From Spirochaetota bacterium (lineage in GTDB: Bacteria; Spirochaetota; UBA4802; UB4802), in the NCBI GenBank assembly GCA_018399855.1, contig JAGYNX010000153.1:1-5279 (forward strand): 5,279 bases of DNA. The letters run 5' to 3'. The position numbers were made by a program, and so were the translations under genes. Below the pieces are notes generated by a model. The model was not told the origin of the DNA. It saw only the letters and a list, made by a program, of their open reading frames with translations, and searched no databases. This document shows positions 1 to 5,279 of this stretch, piece by piece. Position 1 is the first letter of the stretch. Each line of letters starts with the position of its first letter.

Positions 1-666
1 CAAAAGATTTAATCCTGATTTTCGTATATGCTGAAACATATTTTTGAAAAGACGGGAATCCCTTGTCGGCTCATTGGTTGTAATTTTAACGGATTCAATC
101 TTCAGGTTCTTTTTTGCGCACTGCATAATGGTATCGAGAACATAACTGAACCGGGTTGTCACGTTTAACCTTAGCAGGCTTTCATGAGAGTATGCCCTGA
201 AACCGGATACAGTATCTTTTACATCAGTTTGCGTAAACATTCTCACTGTTGCACTACCAAACCATTGCAAAAACCGCTTAAATACACTGAAGTGTTTCAC
301 CTTCCATGTCTGCCTGTCACCAATAACCACGTCAGCCCTTTTCTCTATAATGGGCTGAATAAGGTCTGGTATATACCTGGAAGGATACTGATTATCAGCA
401 TCAGTATTTACCATTATATCTACACCATCTTCCAGTGCTGCCTCCATCCCTGACTTGAAAGCTATACCAAGACCATGATTGGATTTATGTGAAATGACCC
501 TGCATCCATATTTCTCAGCCACTTCCCTGGTATTATCAGTAGAGCCATCATCTACGACCTGAACGATAATCTTGTCTATGCCCTTAATTGATTTTGGAAT
601 TTCTTCAAGAACGAGCGGTAACGTTTGTTCTTCGTTTAAACACGGTATATTTATTACAAGCTTCAT
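1..666 (-). CDS. Family 2 glycosyltransferase, DPM1/DPG-synthase-like, 3' end missing
   Basis: Open from an ATG at 664-666 to the left edge with no stop, giving 222 residues; the C-terminus lies outside the window. The N-terminus has the GT-A nucleotide-binding fold of GT2 enzymes: MKLVINIPCLNEEQTL at residues 1-16, the VVDDGSTDNT motif at 37-46 with Asp39/Asp40, and the metal-binding DxD motif as DAD at 89-91 within NTDADNQYP. Further conserved blocks are GDRQ, DTVSGFRAYS and TRFSY. Family knowledge: such enzymes move a sugar from a nucleotide sugar to polyprenyl phosphate or to a surface glycan, at the inner face of the cytoplasmic membrane, and many carry C-terminal membrane helices; that part is not visible here. 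A Shine-Dalgarno AAGGA (672-676) sits 5 bases before the ATG and supports the start. The gene is divergent from ispD. The sugar and acceptor cannot be told from the sequence. Confidence 0.88.
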   Translation of the reverse strand, partial: MKLVINIPCLNEEQTLPLVLEEIPKSIKGIDKIIVQVVDDGSTDNTREVAEKYGCRVISHKSNHGLGIAFKSGMEAALEDGVDIMVNTDADNQYPSRYIPDLIQPIIEKRADVVIGDRQTWKVKHFSVFKRFLQWFGSATVRMFTQTDVKDTVSGFRAYSHESLLRLNVTTRFSYVLDTIMQCAKKNLKIESVKITTNEPTRDSRLFKNMFQHIRKSGLNLL

Positions 667-671
667 AATTA

Positions 672-676
672 TCCTT
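672..676 (-). promoter_or_regulatory. Ribosome binding site of the glycosyltransferase
   Basis: AAGGA on the minus strand, five bases before the ATG at 664-666. It fixes the start of a gene that is otherwise open to the window edge. Confidence 0.6.
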
Positions 677-732
677 AAATCCTGATTTTAATGATTCATT
701 ACAGTCATTGAACTGAAATAAGATGTCAATTA

Positions 733-762
733 AAAAAGATATCTCTTTAAGTCAGCAGCTGA
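733..762. repeat. Two adjacent short palindromes in the divergent promoter region
   Basis: First palindrome, 733-748: AGATATCT at its core (737-744), extended by AAA and TTT on either side of one mismatched pair. Second palindrome, 752-762: TCAGC-A-GCTGA, a perfect 5-base inverted repeat around one base. They lie just upstream of the candidate ispD promoter and between two divergent genes, where an operator would be expected. The regulatory role is inference; either element alone could be chance in AT-rich DNA. Confidence 0.25.
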
Positions 763-770
763 TTATTTTC

Positions 771-799
771 TTTACATAATCTGATCCCGGTTTAATTAT
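771..799 (+). promoter_or_regulatory. Candidate sigma70-type promoter for ispD
   Basis: TTTACA at 771-776 (5 of 6 to TTGACA), a 17-base spacer, then AATTAT at 794-799 (4 of 6 to TATAAT, keeping the important A2 and T6). Transcription would start near 806, leaving a leader of about 30 bases before the ispD ATG. The region is very AT-rich, so such matches arise easily by chance. A second, weaker pair lies upstream: TTGAAC at 708-713 with TAAAAA at 731-736. Confidence 0.33.
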
Positions 800-837
800 T
801 GTGATTACTGAATACTAATTATTTTCCGGATTAAAAA

Positions 838-1530
838 ATGGCAACTTACGCGATAATCCTTGCCGGTGGGACAGGAACGAGACTGGGCGGCAATGAGCCC
901 AAGCAGTTCTTACCTCTCGGCGATAAACCGGTCATAACCTGGTCTTTACATGCGTTTGAAAATCACCCTCTGGTTGACAATATAATCACGGTACTTCCTG
1001 CGTCCTATCATGATAGAATTGAAAATATTTCCAGGGAATATTCGATATCAAAATATCTGCACACCGTAAAAGGTGGCGATACCCGACAGCAATCTTCGTG
1101 GAACGCTATGCAGTCATATACATTTGACCAGGAGGACATTCTGCTTTTCCATGATGCGGCCCGGCCATTCGTATATTCCGACATTATAACCAACTGTATC
1201 ATAATGACTGGTAAGCACGGTGCGGCAGGTGTGTATGTTCCTGCCATTGACACGATTACAGAAATACGCGAAGAAACAGTACAGAGAACCCTGGACAGGA
1301 AGCTTCTGCACTATACGCAAACTCCCCAATCATTTAAATATTCAGTAATTACAGACGCACACATGAAAAGCAGCAAAGAAGGTGTAACCGGCGCCACAGA
1401 TGACATATCACTGGTTAGAAATGCCGGTTACCGGGTTTACGCGGTTGAAGGCAGTTATACAAATATCAAAATAACAACTCAACATGACTATAAAATGGCC
1501 CAGTGGTTATGCGAACAACTTGAGCTTTAA
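838..1530 (+). CDS. ispD: 2-C-methyl-D-erythritol 4-phosphate cytidylyltransferase (IspD/TarI family)
   Basis: Transfers CMP from CTP to methylerythritol phosphate, giving CDP-methylerythritol in the cytosolic MEP route to isoprenoids. At 230 residues it has the normal single-domain IspD length, without a fused IspF. Motifs: the glycine-rich CTP loop LAGGTGTRLG (8-17) with Arg15, PKQFLPL (21-27) with Lys22, HDAARP (105-110), LDR with Arg154 (equivalent of E. coli Arg157), TPQSF (162-166), TDD with Thr187, and NIKIT (209-213) with Lys211. The LAGG loop and NIKITT end resemble the related ribitol-phosphate enzyme TarI, whereas DRxLL and GATDDISLV fit IspD better. No tar/teichoic neighbour is visible, so IspD is preferred. 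The ATG has only a weak GGA seven bases upstream, but LAGG begins at residue 8, as expected for the family. The stop overlaps that of the convergent mgtC-like gene. Confidence 0.87.
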   Translation: MATYAIILAGGTGTRLGGNEPKQFLPLGDKPVITWSLHAFENHPLVDNIITVLPASYHDRIENISREYSISKYLHTVKGGDTRQQSSWNAMQSYTFDQEDILLFHDAARPFVYSDIITNCIIMTGKHGAAGVYVPAIDTITEIREETVQRTLDRKLLHYTQTPQSFKYSVITDAHMKSSKEGVTGATDDISLVRNAGYRVYAVEGSYTNIKITTQHDYKMAQWLCEQLEL

Positions 1531-2228
1531 TCAATACGCAATGTTTTAATACTACCCAGTTCTTTTATGCTGTTGAATAATTGCCTGATGCTTATATCTT
1601 CATCTATTCTACAGTTAATCTCAATATCAGTGGTTTTGTTCTCAACATCTTCGGTTATAGAAACCTGTCTTACCTCAATATCATCCTTGAACATCTTAAC
1701 CACATTCATAACCTGCTTAGGGGTTATCTCGGCTGAATAGAAAGTCACCTGTAAAATCCTGATCTTTCTTTGTTCTACCAGCCAGTTTTCTATTCGTTCA
1801 AAAACCTGCAACACTATGACAAGCAATACTGTTGATATCACACCAAGCATATAATATCCAGCTCCGAACACCAGTCCGATACCAGATGTTGTCCATATTG
1901 TTGCGGCCGTTGTGAGTCCTCGTATACTGAATCCATATTTGAAAATTGCACCAGCACCAAGAAAACCGATTCCGCTAATCACCTGCGCAGATAAACGAGC
2001 CGGATCTGAATTTGCAAATTGATCAATGAAGGTGGCGGGTATATATAAAGAAAGAATCATTATTGTGCAGGCACCCAGGGCCAGTACCATGTGTGTTCTC
2101 AAACCAGCCGGTTGATACTGCCGTTCTCTCTCAAAACCGACCAAAAAACCGGCAGCCAGTGCAAATAACATTCGAACAAGCGCAGTAACAGGAGAAAGTA
2201 ATTCAAGTCCTGTGATGTTGTCCATCAT
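1527..2228 (-). CDS. MgtC/SapB family membrane protein
   Basis: Integral inner-membrane protein of 233 residues, normal for the family. About five hydrophobic segments are visible, at roughly 13-32, 47-64, 80-97, 104-121 and 124-142, followed by a soluble C-terminal domain (about 156-233) with an ACT-like alternation of strands and helices. Family signatures: GFERER (31-36), AGLRTHMVLALGA (41-53), SGIGFLGAGAI (85-95) and GLTTAATIWTTSGIGL (104-119). In Salmonella, MgtC supports growth at low Mg2+ and in macrophages and dampens the F-type ATP synthase; for most relatives, as here, the role is unknown. Two adjacent ATGs (2226-2228 and 2223-2225) could both be used. It lies 5 bases after argH and takes its ribosome binding site from the argH end, so it is probably translated from the argH mRNA. 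Confidence 0.9.
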   Translation of the reverse strand: MMDNITGLELLSPVTALVRMLFALAAGFLVGFERERQYQPAGLRTHMVLALGACTIMILSLYIPATFIDQFANSDPARLSAQVISGIGFLGAGAIFKYGFSIRGLTTAATIWTTSGIGLVFGAGYYMLGVISTVLLVIVLQVFERIENWLVEQRKIRILQVTFYSAEITPKQVMNVVKMFKDDIEVRQVSITEDVENKTTDIEINCRIDEDISIRQLFNSIKELGSIKTLRID

Positions 2229-2233
2229 CAGGT

Positions 2234-3631
2234 TTATCCCTCCAGTATTTTTTGCAGCATTTTAATTTGATTTTTCACACTTTCTTTTGAAGTGCTACCA
2301 TATGATGCCTTTCTCTCCGTGGATGTCTCAGGATTAATAACATCCACCGCATCTGTCTCAAACTTATCTGAAAACTTCTTCATCTCCTCAAGTTTCAGAG
2401 AAAAGAAATCTTTTTTTTCATTTTCACAATACCTGACAATGTTTCCGATCACTTCATGGGATTGTCTGAAAGGTACCCCCTTTTGGACGAGGTAATCAGC
2501 AAGATCAGTTGCAGTTGAAAAATTGCTATAGACAGTTTCTTTCAAACGGCCAGAATTTACTTCCATAGATGAAATCATCTCGATCATACCTTCTAGAGAC
2601 AACATTACGGTTTCAACCGCGTCGAACACGGGTTCTTTATCTTCCTGAAAATCACGGTTATATGTAAGAGGAAGACTTTTCATAACGGTGAACAGGCTTA
2701 TCATGTCCCCATACAGCCTTCCAGTCTTTCCCCGTATTAGTTCAGCGATATCCGGATTTCGTTTCTGCGGCATTATTGACGAACCTGTTGTCACCGTATC
2801 GGACAAACGTATGAATGAGAACTCGCTGCTAGACCAGATTACCAGCTCCTCGCAAAACCGTGAAAGGTGCATTCCCAGCATTGAGGCAAAATACAGGAAA
2901 TCAAGGGCGAAGTCCCGGTCACTCACCCCATCCATGGAGTTGGGTATAATTTTAGAAAAATCAAGCTCCTTTCGCAGCATTTCCCTGTCGCTTGGATAAT
3001 TCACCCCCGCCAGGGCTCCAGAACCCAGGGGCAGGTTATCACAACTTGACAGGGTAAATTCCAGTCTTCGCAAATCACGTACTAATGCCCAGGCATGCGC
3101 CAGCATATGATGACCGAAACGGACGGGCTGGGCCACCTGCATATGGGTATATCCGGGCATAACCGTGTCAATTTCCCTGTTTGCAAGAGTTACAAGCTCA
3201 AGAATAAGACGCTTCAGCAAAAGAGATATGTCATTACAGGCATCAATGATAAAAAGCCGCAAATCCAGTGCAATCTGATCATTACGTGAACGTCCCGTAT
3301 GCAGCCTCTTTCCCGCATCACCGATCATCTCCGTAAGTCTTGATTCAATATTCATATGAATGTCTTCAAGTGACGTTGAAAACTCAAAAGTTCCCTCTTC
3401 TATCTCATGACGAACATCTTCAAGGCCCCTGGTAATATTCTTATAGTCATCATCTGTCAGTACACCGATTGCATTGAGCATTTTCGCATGCGCCATGGAA
3501 CCCCGGATATCCTGACGATACAATACCTTATCAAAATGAATAGATGATGAAATTTTCTCAGTAATATGAGAGGTCGTATCACCAAAACGCCCTCCCCATA
3601 GTTTCTTGCTGCCTTTAGACGAGTCTGACAT
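2234..3631 (-). CDS. argH: Argininosuccinate lyase
   Basis: Cytosolic homotetrameric enzyme of the fumarase/aspartase superfamily that splits argininosuccinate into arginine and fumarate, the last step of arginine synthesis. Its 465 residues match the usual length. Motifs in order: KLWGGRF near the N-terminus (10-16), SLEDIHMNIE (87-96), HTGRSRNDQ (111-119), TVMPGYTHMQVAQP (156-169) with the catalytic His163, LPLGSGALAG (200-209), NSMDGVSDRDF (231-241), the superfamily signature GSSIMPQKRNPD (283-294) with the catalytic Ser285 and Lys290, and DFQEDKE further on. The C-terminal domain looks complete. The ATG has AGGAG (3638-3642) six bases upstream. No argG or other arg gene is in the window. 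Upstream lie a promoter and a hairpin on the same strand; downstream is the tightly coupled mgtC-like gene. Confidence 0.97.
   Translation of the reverse strand: MSDSSKGSKKLWGGRFGDTTSHITEKISSSIHFDKVLYRQDIRGSMAHAKMLNAIGVLTDDDYKNITRGLEDVRHEIEEGTFEFSTSLEDIHMNIESRLTEMIGDAGKRLHTGRSRNDQIALDLRLFIIDACNDISLLLKRLILELVTLANREIDTVMPGYTHMQVAQPVRFGHHMLAHAWALVRDLRRLEFTLSSCDNLPLGSGALAGVNYPSDREMLRKELDFSKIIPNSMDGVSDRDFALDFLYFASMLGMHLSRFCEELVIWSSSEFSFIRLSDTVTTGSSIMPQKRNPDIAELIRGKTGRLYGDMISLFTVMKSLPLTYNRDFQEDKEPVFDAVETVMLSLEGMIEMISSMEVNSGRLKETVYSNFSTATDLADYLVQKGVPFRQSHEVIGNIVRYCENEKKDFFSLKLEEMKKFSDKFETDAVDVINPETSTERKASYGSTSKESVKNQIKMLQKILEG
2237..2243 (-). promoter_or_regulatory. Ribosome binding site of the mgtC-like gene, inside the argH end
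   Basis: GGAGGGA on the minus strand covers the last two codons of argH (GAG GGA), directly before its TAA, and lies 8 bases from the ATGATG start of the next gene. A ribosome finishing argH would uncover or occupy this site, which argues for translational coupling. Confidence 0.7.
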
Positions 3632-3669
3632 CGCATTCTCCTGTCATAGTTGCACATGAAGCATATAAT

Positions 3670-3724
3670 AAAAAACGTCCCCTCCTGGTTATTCCTCATG
3701 GAACATGCTTGGGAACGCTTTTTT
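3670..3724 (-). terminator. Terminator-like hairpin in the argH leader
   Basis: In minus-strand RNA, CGUUCCC (3717 down to 3711) pairs with GGGGACG (3682 down to 3676): seven contiguous pairs, one of them U-G. The stem is extended outward by A6/U6 (3719-3724 with 3670-3675) past a single bulged G, and ends in the U-run expected of an intrinsic terminator. The 28-base loop holds a small nested hairpin, GUUCC-AUGA-GGAAU. The A-run on the other side also gives a T-run in the plus direction, so it could work both ways. It lies downstream of the argH promoter, so it is either an attenuator or a terminator for the unit upstream. The long loop makes its efficiency doubtful. Confidence 0.42.
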
Positions 3725-3753
3725 CACTGCACTTATTGTATCATAACAGTAGG

Positions 3754-3782
3754 ATTATAACATGTGTAATTTATTCACTCAA
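3754..3782 (-). promoter_or_regulatory. Sigma70-type promoter with extended -10 for argH-mgtC
   Basis: On the minus strand, TTGAGT (3777-3782, 4 of 6), a 17-base spacer, then TATAAT (3754-3759, 6 of 6) preceded by TG at the extended -10 position (TGTTATAAT). Transcription would start near 3747, giving an argH leader of about 115 bases. The -35 begins directly after the stop codon of the upstream gene. A second extended -10-like box, TGATACAAT, lies at 3735-3743 with only a poor -35. This is the best promoter match in the window. Confidence 0.6.
3764..3778 (-). promoter_or_regulatory. ARG-box-like inverted repeat in the argH promoter spacer
   Basis: Minus strand GTGAATAAATTACAC is an imperfect inverted repeat (GTGnA...TnCAC). 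Its TGAATAAA half resembles the arginine repressor (ArgR/AhrC) half-site TGAATwww; the other half, TTACA, is poor against ATTCA, and the box is one base shorter than the usual 14-base core. It lies between -35 and -10, where a repressor would block RNA polymerase. It is suggestive mainly because the gene controlled is argH. Confidence 0.22.
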
Positions 3783-4790
3783 TCATGAAAAAGATTGCAA
3801 CTCGGTCAACAACTTTTCAAGATAGCGGGTGAGCTTTTCGAATTGTGGTTTTAATTCATATTCAAGAATATCTGACAGGCTTATGATGTCATTATTTTCC
3901 ATTACATCAACAATTTCATTCAGCAACTCGTTTACATAGGCATTTATATCATCCATTGACTCACCATCAATAGTGATAGTTTTCAAGTCAATTCCAAAAA
4001 CAGGTGTCAGCTGATAACAGGTTCTCATATAAAAGTATATAAAGTCCATTATGTCCTGTAATAGTTCTGCACCACCCTCATCATTCCCAGACTGATATGC
4101 AATTGATGCCTTTTCAAGCTTTTCTGCAATGTCAGGCATTTCATCTTTTAGTTCCATAATTCCTTTTAAAAGGTTATCAGGTGAATCAATACTTTGAACA
4201 ATAAGGTCTTTCAGTTGTTCACTCATTAAAATAATTTTAAACAGCTCTTCCATATCATGTATGGCTTTCGTATATCTTTGAAGAAATGTCTGATCACTGG
4301 CTTCCTCTACTGGTACTGACTGTATTTCAATGATGAGTTCAGACAATTTTTCAAAGTGTTCCTGAACTGTTCCGTCCCTGAAACGTATTTCTGATGGGGA
4401 AAGCTGTAACATTGATATGACTGAAAGTACTATTTCCTGCATCCAGCTTAGACCATCCACCAGGTCGTGTACATCCACCTCGGTCAGGGGGCCGTCCTCT
4501 TCGAGGCTGCCAAGTGCATCATCAGCACGTGTACAATAAGCGATACCCTCTTTGAGAGAATCAACAACGATGTCTGCTATAGACTGTACTATACAGTTTA
4601 TTTCCTTGACTTCATCAAGAGAAATTGTGGGAATTTCTGACGGTATGTACTCGGTACCGTCGATAATCACGCTGGCAAATACCAGCTTTCTTTCCTGGGC
4701 CCATTCATTTACAGACGTAATTATATCAGTTGTATCTTTTTCCCTGTCCAGGGTGAAATCTACCGTATGATCATTTATTAAAAGCTCCAA
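3783..4790 (-). CDS. Uncharacterised acidic helical protein downstream of fliD
   Basis: I do not recognise a named family for this 335-residue protein. It is strongly acidic, has no signal peptide and no convincing membrane segment, and so is probably cytoplasmic. The first 55 residues look like a small strand-rich domain (MELLINDHTVDFTLD, then LVFASVIIDGTEY at 36-48), possibly beta-grasp-like. The rest looks almost wholly helical, with hydrophobic heptad spacing. Landmarks are DLVDGLSWMQEI (109-120), AYQSGNDEGGAELLQDIMDF (231-250) and an amphipathic end (about 305-331). The start is TTG at 4788-4790; no in-frame ATG occurs until Met117, and AGAGGT lies 8 bases upstream, so TTG is well supported. 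It follows fliD by 32 bases on the same strand. A flagellar accessory or chaperone-like role is possible from position alone. Confidence 0.82.
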   Translation of the reverse strand: MELLINDHTVDFTLDREKDTTDIITSVNEWAQERKLVFASVIIDGTEYIPSEIPTISLDEVKEINCIVQSIADIVVDSLKEGIAYCTRADDALGSLEEDGPLTEVDVHDLVDGLSWMQEIVLSVISMLQLSPSEIRFRDGTVQEHFEKLSELIIEIQSVPVEEASDQTFLQRYTKAIHDMEELFKIILMSEQLKDLIVQSIDSPDNLLKGIMELKDEMPDIAEKLEKASIAYQSGNDEGGAELLQDIMDFIYFYMRTCYQLTPVFGIDLKTITIDGESMDDINAYVNELLNEIVDVMENNDIISLSDILEYELKPQFEKLTRYLEKLLTELQSFS

Positions 4791-4798
4791 AACCTGTT

Positions 4799-4804
4799 AC
4801 CTCT
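4799..4804 (-). promoter_or_regulatory. Ribosome binding site deciding the TTG start
   Basis: AGAGGT on the minus strand, eight bases before the TTG at 4788-4790, in the 32-base gap after the fliD stop. It is what makes the non-ATG start of the 335-residue gene credible. Confidence 0.55.
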
Positions 4805-4822
4805 TCACCTGTTTGATTGATA

Positions 4823-5279
4823 CTATTTCTTATCGCTGTTTCCGGACAGACCCTTCATCTGCTGTTTCAGCCAGTCACCCTGTGATTTGGCTCCAGAGAT
4901 GGATTTTTCCATGTTAGCAAATTTCTGCCTCAGTTTCTCTTCATATTTCTGCACGTGGCGGGCGTGCCTTTCAATACGATTATCCGCACTTTCTATCTGT
5001 TCATCCTGTAAATTGATTTTGCTTGAAATAATATTCTTACCCGTACGTACATACGGATCCAGTATCTCTTCCAACCTGAATGCCATGCCAGTATCAGTTC
5101 TGTTGTCACCATCAGAATCTGAGCCAAAGAACTCTTTAACAGCATCCGGCTTTTCCGTCAATACGCTGTTGAGTTTCGCCTGGTCGATCACCAGCTTTCC
5201 TTCTTTTATTCTTTCCCATTCAGCATTCACATCTCCTGTTGAAACCCCGATTTCCATCAGCATTTTAATCGGGTCTTCC
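4823..5279 (-). CDS. fliD: Flagellar filament cap FliD (hook-associated protein 2), C-terminal part
   Basis: The reading frame is open to the right edge, so the gene is cut at its 5' end; the Met at 5261-5263 is internal, since in-frame codons for EDPIK precede it. The visible 151 residues match the FliD C-terminal domain: WERIKEGKLVIDQAKLNSVL (residues 21-40 of the visible part), KPDAVKEFFG (43-52), an Asp-rich loop DSDGDNRTD (54-62), GMAFRLEEILDPYV (64-77), then a long amphipathic coiled coil with LRQKFANMEKSI (116-127) and a basic flexible tail. Family knowledge: FliD forms the cap at the filament tip that helps flagellin fold into place, and its terminal coiled coil contacts the filament; in spirochaetes the filament is periplasmic. 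The stop is TAG at 4823-4825. The loop and tail look spirochaetal to me; that is recollection, not a search result. Confidence 0.86.
   Translation of the reverse strand, partial: EDPIKMLMEIGVSTGDVNAEWERIKEGKLVIDQAKLNSVLTEKPDAVKEFFGSDSDGDNRTDTGMAFRLEEILDPYVRTGKNIISSKINLQDEQIESADNRIERHARHVQKYEEKLRQKFANMEKSISGAKSQGDWLKQQMKGLSGNSDKK

Noticed and set aside
184..453. Plus-strand 89-codon ORF
   Set aside because: It lies antisense inside the glycosyltransferase gene, whose minus-strand frame carries all the GT2 motifs; the plus-strand translation looks random.
11..689. 12-base direct repeat AATCCTGATTTT at 11-22 and 678-689
   Set aside because: About one such 12-mer pair is expected by chance in a window of this size, more so in AT-rich DNA; no mobile element lies between the copies.
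724..729. Perfect TTGACA on the minus strand upstream of the glycosyltransferase
   Set aside because: No reasonable -10 at 16-18 bases; the nearest (TGTAAT) is 20 bases away. The real promoter of this gene is left uncalled.
1008..1329. Two minus-strand ORFs inside ispD
   Set aside because: Antisense shadows of a well-supported gene; no recognisable motif or ribosome binding site.
2292..3289. Three plus-strand ORFs inside argH
   Set aside because: Antisense shadows; the argH frame is complete and conserved throughout.
3457..3699. Minus-strand 80-codon ORF overlapping the argH start
   Set aside because: It runs mostly inside argH in another frame, and its upstream part covers the AT-rich leader. 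A leader peptide was considered, but no Arg-rich short ORF with a good ribosome site was evident.
3659..3710. AAGCAT/ATGCTT pairing as an antiterminator in the argH leader
   Set aside because: The second arm is made only after the U-run has been transcribed, so it could not prevent termination, and it does not compete with the stem bases.
4552..4770. Plus-strand 72-codon ORF
   Set aside because: Antisense shadow of the 335-residue gene.
1..5279. A new multi-gene defence, mobile or biosynthetic system
   Set aside because: All but one of the genes belong to familiar housekeeping, membrane or flagellar families, and no repeats, integrases, nucleases or toxin-antitoxin pairs are visible.

Overview
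The window is an ordinary chromosomal segment of a flagellated bacterium, moderately AT-rich by eye and probably a spirochaete (inference, about 55-60%). The main clue is the C-terminal part of FliD at the right edge. It has an Asp-rich DSDGDNRTD loop followed by a TGMAF...L.PYVRTG stretch and a basic coiled-coil tail, which I associate with spirochaetal FliD. An MEP-pathway IspD fits some spirochaetes. I see no mobile element, tRNA, rRNA, CRISPR array or phage gene.

Layout from left to right. (1) 1-666, minus strand: a family 2 glycosyltransferase of the dolichol-phosphate-sugar-synthase type, cut by the left edge and showing 222 N-terminal residues. It is missed if only closed ORFs are considered. 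(2) 667-837: a divergent intergenic region with a plausible promoter for the next gene and two short palindromes. (3) 838-1530, plus strand: ispD, an IspD/TarI-type cytidylyltransferase. (4) 1527-2228, minus strand: an MgtC/SapB-family membrane protein whose stop overlaps the ispD stop tail to tail by 4 bases. (5) 2234-3631, minus strand: argH, argininosuccinate lyase, 5 bases upstream of the mgtC-like gene; the Shine-Dalgarno of the latter lies inside the last argH codons. (6) 3632-3782: a 151-base leader that carries, on the minus strand, a good sigma70-like promoter with an extended -10, an ARG-box-like inverted repeat in its spacer, and a terminator-like hairpin between promoter and argH. 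(7) 3783-4790, minus strand: an uncharacterised acidic helical protein of 335 residues starting with TTG. (8) 4823-5279, minus strand: the end of fliD, the filament cap.

The minus-strand genes form two likely transcription units: fliD plus the 335-residue protein (a flagellar unit), then argH plus the mgtC-like gene from its own promoter. The hairpin may separate the two units or act as an attenuator in the argH leader. ArgH does the last step of arginine synthesis, and IspD the cytidylation step of non-mevalonate isoprenoid synthesis. The glycosyltransferase probably builds a polyprenyl-linked sugar or a surface glycan. These genes do not make an obvious joint pathway, and I do not see a new multi-gene system here. 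The items most worth a second look are the argH leader and the uncharacterised gene behind fliD.
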